Below, in pieces: positions 1-5,720 of a stretch of DNA of 10,086 nt. The DNA comes from Bacteroidota bacterium (GTDB taxonomy: Bacteria; Bacteroidota; Bacteroidia; M30B66). The notes under the pieces are model-generated. The model worked only from the letters and a program-made list of their open reading frames with translations. It did not search any database and was not told where the DNA came from. The stretch spans positions 1 to 10,086 of the forward strand of contig CANMGM010000064.1 of the NCBI GenBank assembly GCA_947497195.1, written 5' to 3'. Each line of letters begins with the position of its first letter. The stretch's first letter is position 1. The position numbers and the translations under genes were made by a program.

Positions 1-1
1 A

Positions 2-229
2 AGGCAGGAGCTCGAACATTGGTATGCTTCAAAAGAATTCGATGAAGCCGAAAAAGTACAAACTGTGCGTGCTTTGTTTGATGCATTGAATATTAAGCAT
101 GAAACCGAGCAGATGATGAATCAGTTTTATCGGGAAGCCTTAAATTACTGGGATGAAATTAAGTTTGATCCAGTGTATAAAAATGAATTGCTTCAAATGT
201 CGGCAGCGTTGATGCAGCGGGAGTCGTAG
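2..229 (+). CDS. Polyprenyl (isoprenyl diphosphate) synthetase, C-terminal fragment
   Basis: This frame is open from the left edge and ends at TAG 227-229, giving 75 residues with the start outside the window. The fragment is mostly helical and charged. A segment reading KVQTVRALFDALNIKHETEQ, followed by an MMNQFYREAL helix, resembles the end of trans-isoprenyl diphosphate synthases (IspA/IspB/GGPP type). In that family the C-terminal helices pack behind the catalytic DDxxD helices. The family makes C15 to C40 or longer prenyl diphosphates for quinones, carotenoids or cell-wall carriers. The two Asp-rich motifs that would prove the family and suggest chain length lie upstream of the window, so the product is not resolved. 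It is followed by the repeat-flanked mntA-hepT islet, not by another gene of its pathway. Confidence 0.7.
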   Translation, partial: RQELEHWYASKEFDEAEKVQTVRALFDALNIKHETEQMMNQFYREALNYWDEIKFDPVYKNELLQMSAALMQRES

Positions 230-456
230 CGTCATCTCCATGAACCATAGATGGCCATTGGCCTGGCCTCTGAACTACACAAATCGGATCCAAGAATTTC
301 AGGGCGCTCCCTCTCTTGTATCGCTAGAGTCATGAAAGTCGCAGGGTTACGTTTCTGATCTGGGTTTATAGGTGGTTTGTGCCAAAAACGACGATGTTGA
401 TAGGAGTCTATTGGTTTCCTAAATTGAACTAAATAAAATTCGCCTATTTTAGCAGT
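230..456. other. Intergenic region carrying repeat copy 1
   Basis: This 227-base gap separates the prenyl synthetase stop from the mntA start. Its main content is the first 90-bp direct repeat at 292-381. A minus-strand frame is open across it (232-519), but the part within the repeat differs from copy 2 only by amino-acid-changing substitutions. That frame also runs into the start of mntA, so I do not call it a gene. No clear terminator for the prenyl synthetase is visible. Confidence 0.6.
292..381 (+). repeat. 90-bp direct repeat, copy 1 (upstream of mntA)
   Basis: Aligned without gaps to 1196-1285, 83 of 90 bases match. The first 62 positions hold only one mismatch, and the remaining six lie in the last 28. 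A small hairpin is conserved near the 5' end: AGGG 301-304, a four-base loop, CCCT 309-312. The one early mismatch (T308 versus C1212) falls in that loop. No transposase, target-site duplication or integron attC core sequences (RYYYAAC/GTTRRRY) can be seen. Both copies have the same orientation and bracket the mntA-hepT pair, so the unit from one repeat start to the next is 904 bp. Confidence 0.9.
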
Positions 457-792
457 ATGAACTTGAAAGATGCCATTCGAATCAATGCCAATGAATTTAT
501 AGCATTGTGCAAAGGCCATGACGTGAAAATGTTGTATGCGTTTGGTTCCGCAACGAATAATTCTTTCAAAGAAGAAACGAGTGATATTGATTTGCTTGTA
601 GAGTTAGATACCTCCGACCCGATTAGAAGAGGCGAAAACCTGATGGATCTTTGGGATAAGTTCGAATCGTTTTTCCAAAGAAAGGTAGATTTATTAACAC
701 ATTCATCGATTCGAAATCCCATCTTAAGAAAGAACATTGACTCCTCCAAGATATTGATTTATGACGGAAAAGAGCAAAAAGTATCTTTCTGA
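457..792 (+). CDS. mntA: MntA-type minimal nucleotidyltransferase antitoxin
   Basis: This encodes 111 residues with the DNA polymerase beta-like nucleotidyltransferase signature: GS at 30-31 in an AFGSAT loop, SDID at 42-45, and a third acidic residue D78 in KVDLL. These match the metal- and NTP-binding residues of the minimal nucleotidyltransferase (MNT) family. In characterised HEPN/MNT pairs the MNT protein neutralises the HEPN ribonuclease by adding AMP groups to a tyrosine next to its active-site histidine. The length is normal for the family. The reading frame overlaps the start of the next gene by 32 nt, as expected for a co-translated toxin-antitoxin pair. There is no obvious Shine-Dalgarno. 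A TTG at 424-426 and TATTTTAG at 445-452 could be a promoter, but it would start transcription almost at the ATG. Its codons look A/T-richer than those of the flanking housekeeping genes, consistent with horizontal gain. Confidence 0.9.
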   Translation: MNLKDAIRINANEFIALCKGHDVKMLYAFGSATNNSFKEETSDIDLLVELDTSDPIRRGENLMDLWDKFESFFQRKVDLLTHSSIRNPILRKNIDSSKILIYDGKEQKVSF

Positions 793-1099
793 TATTGCAT
801 TGGCAATTGAATTAATCGAAGAATTTATTGCTGATGTAAGTGATTTTTCGGCCTACGAGAATGATCGAAAGACTCAGAGCGCTGTTGAACGACAATTAGC
901 AATTATTGGCGAAGCTTTGAATCATTTTAGAAAGGTCGAGTCGGAGATTAACATTGAGCATGATAAACAAATTGTTAATCTGCGAAACAGATTGGTTCAT
1001 GCCTACGATAGTTTGGACAACTCCATAATTTGGGCTATTCTTAATAAGCATTTGCAGCCCCTGAAGCTAGAAATCATGACACTCATTGATAAGGAATGA
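761..1099 (+). CDS. hepT: HepT-like HEPN ribonuclease toxin (DUF86 family)
   Basis: This encodes 112 residues, mostly alpha-helical, with the HEPN RX4HXY motif RNRLVHAY at 75-82 (R75, H80, Y82). In characterised HepT toxins the Arg and His form the RNase active site at a dimer interface, and the Tyr is the residue AMPylated by MntA. All three are intact, so a functional toxin is plausible. A second typical helix, with VERQLAIIGEALNHF around 42-56, matches the dimer-forming part of the family. The ATG at 761 lies inside mntA, consistent with translational coupling. The antitoxin gene comes first here; in the studied Shewanella pair the toxin gene comes first, and both orders are known. The pair may act as a plasmid-type stabiliser or anti-phage module. 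Substrate RNA cannot be predicted from sequence. Confidence 0.9.
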   Translation: MTEKSKKYLSDIALAIELIEEFIADVSDFSAYENDRKTQSAVERQLAIIGEALNHFRKVESEINIEHDKQIVNLRNRLVHAYDSLDNSIIWAILNKHLQPLKLEIMTLIDKE

Positions 1100-1102
1100 G
1101 CT

Positions 1103-1118
1103 TTGTATTTTGATACAA
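1103..1118 (+). other. Small perfect hairpin just after hepT
   Basis: TTGTAT at 1103-1108 and ATACAA at 1113-1118 form a six-pair stem with a TTTG loop, beginning 4 nt after the hepT stop. It is A/T-rich and not followed by a T-run, so it is more likely a 3'-end stabilising or processing structure than a terminator by itself. Confidence 0.35.
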
Positions 1119-1122
1119 GAAG

Positions 1123-1155
1123 CCGAAACCACACGTTTGTGAACTCTCGGTTTTT
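1123..1155 (+). terminator. Possible weak terminator of mntA-hepT
   Basis: The sequence can fold as CCGA ... CACA-cgtt-TGTG ... TCGG with an asymmetric internal loop, and is followed directly by five T residues (1151-1155). The stem is weak and interrupted. The call rests on its position about 25 nt after the hepT stop and on the T-run. Confidence 0.35.
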
Positions 1156-1195
1156 GGAGAATGTACACTGTAGTTGATCAGGAAGTCTTAAATCT

Positions 1196-1285
1196 AAGAA
1201 TTTCAGGGCGCCCCCTCTCTTGTATCGCTAGAGTCATGAAAGTCGCAGGGTTACGTTCCTGTTCTAGGTTTGCAGGTGGTGTGTG
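1196..1285 (+). repeat. 90-bp direct repeat, copy 2 (downstream of hepT)
   Basis: This is the second copy of the element at 292-381, in the same orientation, 96 nt after the hepT stop and 51 nt before the end of the convergent rlmB gene. It keeps the AGGG/CCCT mini-hairpin (1205-1216). The seven differences from copy 1 are concentrated at its 3' end. Homology stops on both sides: the bases just outside the two copies do not resemble each other. The defined edges fit a discrete element, not a large duplication. Confidence 0.9.
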
Positions 1286-1336
1286 AATCGATACCGCCGG
1301 ACTGAAGTATGGGATTTGAGGGATTTCCATTAAAAC

Positions 1337-2098
1337 CTACACCATTCGCTGCCGTAGCACCTCGTAAATCATAATCCCCGCAGCTACCGATACATTCAGC
1401 GACGAGGTCTCACCCCGCATGGGAATACTCAGTAATGTATCACATTTCTTCAGGTATTCCGGGCTGATTCCCGTTTCTTCCGAACCCATCAGGATTCCCA
1501 TTGGTCCAGCTAAATCGGCGTCGAACAGCTCATCTTTCCCTTTCTCCGATGCGCCTGCAATTCGAATGCCCGCATCTTTCAGGTATTGCAACGTGTCTTT
1601 CAAATTCATGGTTCTGCATACCGGAATGTGCATCAGCGCACCGGCAGAGGTCTTCACCGCATCACCGCCTATGCGTGCACTTCCACGCGCCGGTACAATC
1701 ACCGCATGCACGCCCGCGCACTCAGCCGTACGGCAAATGGCTCCGAAATTCCGCACATCGGTTACGCGATCCAATATCAAAAGGAAGGGATCCTCACCGC
1801 GTTCATACACCTGCTGCAACACCTCTTCGATGGGCTGAAAATCGACCGGCGACAGAAAAGCCACTAAGCCTTGGTGGTTGATGCGCGAATACTGCATCAT
1901 CTTTTCCTTCGGCACATAACTTACCGGAATGTCGAGCTCAGAAAGCTGCTTTTTCAATTCGTTCAATTGTGGCGTTGCGGCGCCCGACTGAATTAGCACT
2001 TTGTCGATATCCTTCCCGGCTCGCAAAGCTTCCAAAACAGGATGAATGCCGAAAATCAATCCTTCTTCCTTTTGCTTATTCCTGTTCAGATTCCGCAT
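1337..2098 (-). CDS. rlmB: 23S rRNA (guanosine-2'-O-)-methyltransferase RlmB
   Basis: This encodes a 253-residue SpoU/TrmH-family methyltransferase. The N-terminal substrate-binding domain begins with LIFGIHPVLEAL (14-25). The trefoil-knot SAM domain carries all three family motifs: motif 1 at about 110-130 with DVRNFGAICRTAE (N117, R123, E126), motif 2 ILMGSEETGI at 202-211, and motif 3 with SSLNVSVAAG at 232-241. RlmB methylates the 2'-OH of G2251 (E. coli numbering) in the 23S rRNA peptidyl-transferase P loop. The closely related TrmH tRNA methylases usually lack this N-terminal domain. The start at 2098 gives a normal-length protein. It is the last gene of the minus-strand group, 121 nt after the outer-membrane protein gene, and may have its own promoter. 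Confidence 0.93.
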   Translation of the reverse strand: MRNLNRNKQKEEGLIFGIHPVLEALRAGKDIDKVLIQSGAATPQLNELKKQLSELDIPVSYVPKEKMMQYSRINHQGLVAFLSPVDFQPIEEVLQQVYERGEDPFLLILDRVTDVRNFGAICRTAECAGVHAVIVPARGSARIGGDAVKTSAGALMHIPVCRTMNLKDTLQYLKDAGIRIAGASEKGKDELFDADLAGPMGILMGSEETGISPEYLKKCDTLLSIPMRGETSSLNVSVAAGIMIYEVLRQRMV

Positions 2099-2167
2099 CG
2101 TTTTCTAATGTATCGGTAAATTACGTGTTCGACAACAACGGTTTTTGTATATCTCTCCTCCGCGCTG

Positions 2168-2175
2168 CGAAGGTA
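2168..2175 (-). promoter_or_regulatory. Possible Bacteroidota -7 element for rlmB
   Basis: On the minus strand this reads TACCTTCG, one base from the TAnnTTTG consensus, about 70 nt before the rlmB start. No convincing TTTG -33 box lies at the usual distance, so the call is tentative. Confidence 0.3.
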
Positions 2176-2219
2176 ATCTATAAAATAATGTGGGAAATAA
2201 TTTCTAAATGAGGCGAAAG

Positions 2220-3929
2220 TTAAAACAAACTGCTGATGCCAATATGCACTTTTGCGCTGCGGAATTCGATTGGATTTCCAAACTGGCTGCCGAGTGCATA
2301 ACTGATTGCGAAAATTCCGGCCTTGGTCTCAAAACTCAGTCCCGCACCAAAGCCATAAGGCCAGTCGCGGATATTTCGGTTTACGGCTACATTTTCATAC
2401 CAGGCGCCGTTTCCGAACAGGAATAGGTAGGAATTCTGTTCGAGCAGGTAACGGTATTCGAGGGTTCCGATAAGGTAGGTTGATGCGAAGATCGATTCTT
2501 CATCAAAGCCTCGTAGCGATGAATTTCCACCAATGCGCGCCAGCTCGTTTTCGAACATGCGCTCGGTACTTATAAATGCGCCATTGAGTCCGATGTTGAT
2601 CGTGGCTTGCCGAAACATAGGAATAAACCCATCCGCATCGAGCATTCCGCTTATCTGAAGAAACCTGGAGTTTTGCGCTGTTCCAGGATTTTCCTGATTC
2701 TCATCCACTTCATTCAGCTTTCTCGTTCCGGCTGCCGAACGCGCCAAAATCCGAACGCCTTTGCGTGGGTTGTAACGGTAATCGAGCCTGCTGCGGTTCC
2801 ACTCAAGCCCGTATGAGAGAGATGAAACATCGGCATAATCGGGTTGCAGCGTAACATTTTGCGATGCCCCAAGTCGATTCGAGGTACGTTGTTCAACAAA
2901 CGCCTTTAGGTAATCGTTGCCCTTCTGGATATACTGAATCCCCAAACTTTGCTGCAAGTTCAAAAAACTTGTATCGCGTTTATAGAGGTTGAAAGTACCA
3001 TCAATTCCAATCGGAAGGTTGAATAAAAACGGCCAGGAAACCCTTATTGAAATACTTTGCGTGGCCGCCTGCAGGCGTTTCCATTCGGCATCGAAGGCTT
3101 CGCCTTTACCGAGTGCATTTTTAAGTTTTACAATGCCTTCGCCGGTAATCAGCAGTTTGCCGTCTTTTTCGTTGTTCGGCAGGAATCCTACCAGGCCGCT
3201 AAAACTCGAGGCTTTCCGATTGTCGAGGTAGAGGCGGATTAAGGATTGCGACTCGAGCAGAAAAACATCGGCAGGCTTTGTTTGCGTGATAAACGGCAGT
3301 TCCTTCACGCGGTCTTCGATCTGCAGGATTGCCTGTTCGTTATACACATCGCCCGGCTTGATGCCAAGGTAGTTGTACAAAAACACCTTACTAATTTTTG
3401 CCGATCCACGCCACGAAAGACTATCGATTGTATTTAACGTTCCCGATTGCGCATATAATTTTGCCTGTGCTTCGCCATCAAGAATTTCGATGCTATCGAG
3501 AAAAACCCGCGCGAATGGGTAGCCGTTGTTTTCGTAAAAGATCTGCGTATTTGTTAGGACGCGCTGAACCTTGGCAAACTGCAGCTTCGCATTTTTGTAA
3601 TTGCGTTCTTTAAATCCGGCCGAACGCAGAGCCTCCTCCTTTATGTTTCCGTTCGATAATTTGAGCCAGCGGTATTGCTTTCCCCGACGAAGTACGAAAA
3701 CAAGCGAATCGACGGTTTTTCGAACACTATCGACTGTGGCTTCGAGATAACCTTTTGTATGCAATTCCTGTATGAAGCCCTTCGCTGCTTCATCACGCGC
3801 CTTAAGAGATGTGTAGGATTTCGAAGCAATTTTTTTCTCTGCATCGGCATCCAAAATTAGCAACGAATAGCGTTGAGCTGCAGCAGAAAAATGCAGGAGA
3901 AACAGTACAAAAATGCAGCAGACTTTCAT
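2220..3929 (-). CDS. BamA/TamA-like outer-membrane protein (POTRA plus beta-barrel)
   Basis: This encodes 569 residues beginning with a signal peptide (about 1-19, hydrophobic VLFLLHFSAAAQ). Residues about 20-235 look like POTRA-type repeats, with KGYLEATVDS near 59, NNGYPFARVFLDS near 134 and KPGDVYNEQAIL near 191. The rest is a strand-rich domain that reads as a 16-strand-type barrel. LRGFDEES at 472-479 matches the conserved (V/L)RGF/Y loop-6 motif of the Omp85 superfamily. The protein ends in HIGISSLF, a terminal aromatic as in barrel assembly signals. The short length and few POTRA units make it an accessory Omp85 protein, not the essential BamA. A role in protein or lipid transfer to the outer membrane is inferred; no substrate can be named. 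Its ATG is 3 nt after the ung stop, so the two are probably co-transcribed. Confidence 0.85.
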   Translation of the reverse strand: MKVCCIFVLFLLHFSAAAQRYSLLILDADAEKKIASKSYTSLKARDEAAKGFIQELHTKGYLEATVDSVRKTVDSLVFVLRRGKQYRWLKLSNGNIKEEALRSAGFKERNYKNAKLQFAKVQRVLTNTQIFYENNGYPFARVFLDSIEILDGEAQAKLYAQSGTLNTIDSLSWRGSAKISKVFLYNYLGIKPGDVYNEQAILQIEDRVKELPFITQTKPADVFLLESQSLIRLYLDNRKASSFSGLVGFLPNNEKDGKLLITGEGIVKLKNALGKGEAFDAEWKRLQAATQSISIRVSWPFLFNLPIGIDGTFNLYKRDTSFLNLQQSLGIQYIQKGNDYLKAFVEQRTSNRLGASQNVTLQPDYADVSSLSYGLEWNRSRLDYRYNPRKGVRILARSAAGTRKLNEVDENQENPGTAQNSRFLQISGMLDADGFIPMFRQATINIGLNGAFISTERMFENELARIGGNSSLRGFDEESIFASTYLIGTLEYRYLLEQNSYLFLFGNGAWYENVAVNRNIRDWPYGFGAGLSFETKAGIFAISYALGSQFGNPIEFRSAKVHIGISSLF

Positions 3930-3932
3930 GAA

Positions 3933-4613
3933 TTACACCTGCCAGTGGATGGGCGTTTTACCCAAATCAAGTAAAATTTTATTCGTCTTGCTGAAATGCC
4001 GGCATCCGAAAAAGCCATTGTATGCCGAAAGTGGTGATGGATGCGCAGCCTTTAAGATGAAGTGTTTCGTTGTGTCGATCAACTTTTCTTTGCTCTGCGC
4101 CGGCTTGCCCCAAAGTATAAAAACAAGTCCTTCTCGTTCTTTTGAAAGTGCTTCGATTGCCGCATCGGTAAAGCACTCCCAGCCTTTTCCCTTGTGCGAT
4201 GCCGGACTGGCGGCCCGAACGGTTAAGGTTGTATTGAGAAGGAAAACGCCCTGATTGGCCCATGAACGCAAATCGCCGTTTTTCGACATCGGAAGACCAA
4301 TATCGCTTTCGATTTCTTTATATATATTTTGTAGCGATGGTGGAAGCTTTGTGCCTGGCGCTACCGAAAAGCACAGGCCGTTTGCCTGTCCGGGACCATG
4401 GTAGGGATCCTGCCCAAGGATAACAACCTTCACGGCATCGAAGGGTGTATGGGCAAATGACGAAAATATTTCGTTGCCCGGAGGATAGACGGTGTGTGCG
4501 ATGCGCTCCGAAAGCAGAAATAACTTCAGCTCAGCGAAATAAACGGAAGAGAATTCTCTTTCCAGACGCTGTTTCCAAGAAGCTTCAATTTTTACGTATC
4601 GGATCGGTTCCAT
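3933..4613 (-). CDS. ung: Uracil-DNA glycosylase, family 1
   Basis: This encodes 226 residues, the normal size for family 1. The water-activating loop GQDPYH is at 67-72 (catalytic D69). LLNTTLTV at 125-132 holds the uracil-recognising Asn (N127). The minor-groove leucine loop HPSPLS is at 191-196, with catalytic His H191. The enzyme removes uracil from DNA formed by cytosine deamination or dUTP incorporation, starting base-excision repair in the cytoplasm. All key residues are intact. It is the first gene of a minus-strand unit that continues into the BamA-like gene. A possible -7-like TAACTTCG (4621-4628, minus strand) lies very close to the start and lacks a -33 partner, so I do not annotate a promoter for it. 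Confidence 0.96.
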   Translation of the reverse strand: MEPIRYVKIEASWKQRLEREFSSVYFAELKLFLLSERIAHTVYPPGNEIFSSFAHTPFDAVKVVILGQDPYHGPGQANGLCFSVAPGTKLPPSLQNIYKEIESDIGLPMSKNGDLRSWANQGVFLLNTTLTVRAASPASHKGKGWECFTDAAIEALSKEREGLVFILWGKPAQSKEKLIDTTKHFILKAAHPSPLSAYNGFFGCRHFSKTNKILLDLGKTPIHWQV

Positions 4614-4780
4614 GAAGCCACGAAGTTATTGATCTTCATTGAGCACTGCGGTATGAAAAAATTAAAAATTATCCGCTCTGCATGTAACCTATTATACAAT
4701 GAAATAGTATAGGCTTTCGTTGTAATTCTGATTCACGCTAAATTTAATTTTAAAAACCATGATTGGATTCGATAAAAAAT

Positions 4781-4788
4781 TAACTTTG
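4781..4788 (+). promoter_or_regulatory. Bacteroidota -7 promoter element for the lipoprotein-ytxJ unit
   Basis: TAACTTTG matches the Bacteroidota -7 consensus TAnnTTTG exactly and lies 18 nt upstream of the lipoprotein ATG. This gives a predicted short leader. A TTG at 4763-4765 could be the -33 box, though its spacing (15 nt) is shorter than usual. Confidence 0.55.
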
Positions 4789-4806
4789 CTACAATTATTT
4801 AACGCC

Positions 4807-4938
4807 ATGCGATTTATTGTTTCCAGTTTGTTAGTTATGGCTTTCGCTGCCTGCCTTTTGAGTTCATGCCGCGCAAAGAAGGTTGATTGTCCCGCATACG
4901 GACAAAAACCTCTAGAAAATACGCAGCGAAGCATTTAA
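4807..4938 (+). CDS. Small lipoprotein, 43 residues, function unknown
   Basis: The ATG at 4807 opens a 43-codon frame ending at TAA 4936-4938. The protein is an N-terminal lipoprotein signal (MRFIVSSLLVMAFAACLLSSC) with lipobox LSSC and lipidated Cys at 21, followed by only 22 mature residues. These start RAKKVDCPAYG and include a second cysteine, C28. After processing it would be a lipid-anchored peptide in the periplasm or outer membrane. Support for a real gene comes from the clear lipobox, the consensus -7 promoter just upstream, and the 14-nt gap to ytxJ. Short lipoproteins with a Lys-rich start followed by a CPxxG-like segment are, to my knowledge, common in Bacteroidota, without an assigned role. 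No family name is claimed. Confidence 0.72.
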   Translation: MRFIVSSLLVMAFAACLLSSCRAKKVDCPAYGQKPLENTQRSI

Positions 4939-4952
4939 TACTTTATAGGTAA

Positions 4953-5273
4953 ATGAATTGGCTTCCGCTTACGTCGCTCGAAGGCCTTGATAATCTTGTT
5001 CAGCAATCATTTATAGAGCAGATTGCTATTTTCAAACATTCTACCCGCTGCAGTATTTCACGCATGATTAAAGATCGTGTAGAGCGAGGTGTGCCCCTTC
5101 AACATATGCCTGCGTATTATCTCGATTTGCTTGAGCACCGCGATATTTCGAATTCCATTGCATCGCGCGTCAACGTTCAACACGAATCTCCGCAATTACT
5201 CATTCTTCGCAATGGTGTCTGCACTTCGCACGCATCGCACAATGCCATTCAGCCTGAGATGCTGGGCATTTAA
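4953..5273 (+). CDS. ytxJ: YtxJ-like monothiol bacilliredoxin
   Basis: This encodes 106 residues with a thioredoxin-like arrangement. IAIFKHSTRCSISRM at 24-38 places the active cysteine C33 after the first beta strand, in the monothiol TRCSIS context typical of the YtxJ family. YYLDLLEHRDISNSIA at 55-70 and HESPQLLIL at 77-85 (the cis-Pro segment) complete the family pattern. YtxJ proteins are proposed to remove bacillithiol from S-bacillithiolated cytoplasmic proteins. The gene therefore suggests the organism makes bacillithiol; no bsh biosynthesis gene is in this window. C90 is a further cysteine outside the active site. It follows the small lipoprotein gene by 14 nt, and its stop overlaps that of the convergent osmC-like gene by 4 bp. 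Confidence 0.88.
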   Translation: MNWLPLTSLEGLDNLVQQSFIEQIAIFKHSTRCSISRMIKDRVERGVPLQHMPAYYLDLLEHRDISNSIASRVNVQHESPQLLILRNGVCTSHASHNAIQPEMLGI

Positions 5274-5677
5274 TCGTACCGAAATTTAATATCCTGTTCA
5301 ATATCCGGATGCAGACTCAAGGCAACCGGACAGGTCATTGCCGTGCGTTCGAGAATCAGACGCTGCCTCTCATCTGGAATATGAATCCATCCGTAAAACT
5401 CAATTTCGATTTTTTGAATTTTTCGCGGATTCGATTGCATGTGCTTTGTCACACTGGCCTGCAAGCCTGCTATATTAATTTCATGCGTGCGGGCAGCAAT
5501 CCCCATTAAGGTCATCATGCAGGCCGAAAGTGCTGCGCAAACCGAATCGGTAGGACTAATCGCTTCCCCTCGACCCTGGTTATCGAGCGGTGCATCGGTG
5601 ATAAATTTTTGTCCCGAAGCAACATGCGTTTGCTCGGTGCGCAGTTCGCCTAGATAGTGTGAATGAATGGTGGGCAT
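5270..5677 (-). CDS. OsmC/Ohr-family peroxidase-like protein
   Basis: From ATG 5677 this encodes 135 residues. The family's two active cysteines are visible: C53 in LSACMMTLMG and C116 in TCPVALSLHP. An extra Cys is at 47. OsmC/Ohr proteins reduce organic hydroperoxides using these two thiols in a domain-swapped dimer. SPTDSVCAALSACM at 41-54 is the usual entry to the long central helix. The subfamily (OsmC, Ohr or YhfA-like) is not resolved. The frame stays open up to 5833, but that extension would overlap the start of the divergent gene at 5721 and lacks family sequence, so the Met at 5677 is chosen. It ends tail-to-tail with ytxJ, another thiol redox gene. Confidence 0.88.
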   Translation of the reverse strand: MPTIHSHYLGELRTEQTHVASGQKFITDAPLDNQGRGEAISPTDSVCAALSACMMTLMGIAARTHEINIAGLQASVTKHMQSNPRKIQKIEIEFYGWIHIPDERQRLILERTAMTCPVALSLHPDIEQDIKFRYD

Positions 5678-5696
5678 AATCGCTTTGTTTTCGTTG

Positions 5697-5704
5697 TATC
5701 TTTG
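5697..5704 (+). promoter_or_regulatory. Bacteroidota -7 element upstream of the OMP-lipA unit
   Basis: TATCTTTG is an exact match to TAnnTTTG and lies 16 nt upstream of the ATG at 5721. No good -33 box is seen at about 20 nt upstream. The last four bases belong to the 14-bp palindrome at 5701-5714, so a protein bound there would overlap the promoter. Confidence 0.5.
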
Positions 5705-5714
5705 AGGCCTCAAA
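5701..5714. promoter_or_regulatory. Perfect 14-bp palindrome between osmC-like gene and OMP gene
   Basis: TTTGAGGCCTCAAA is an exact inverted repeat with no spacer, in the 43-nt gap between two divergent genes. It overlaps the -7 element of the plus-strand gene and lies 24 nt upstream of the osmC-like start. It could be an operator for a dimeric regulator. No known regulator site is recognised. Confidence 0.4.
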
Positions 5715-5720
5715 CGTACA

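Noticed and set aside
2..14. 13-base sequence AGGCAGGAGCTCG repeated at 7787-7799
   Set aside because: Both copies lie inside unrelated coding genes with no extended similarity; a chance match.
232..519. Minus-strand 95-codon open frame across repeat copy 1
   Set aside because: It runs through the repeat and into mntA, has no family sequence, and all changes between the repeat copies alter amino acids in this frame.
292..1285. Integron cassette with attC sites
   Set aside because: The repeats have the right size and spacing, but neither strand shows the RYYYAAC/GTTRRRY cores or an overall imperfect palindrome, and no integrase is nearby.
1419..1881. Plus-strand open frames opposite rlmB
   Set aside because: They are antisense shadows of a clear RlmB gene, with low-complexity Ser/Arg/His-rich products and no start context.
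4688..4713. CCTAT...ATAGG inverted repeat upstream of ung
   Set aside because: Only five outer pairs match and the inner part mismatches. It is A/T-rich with no T-run, so chance is likely.
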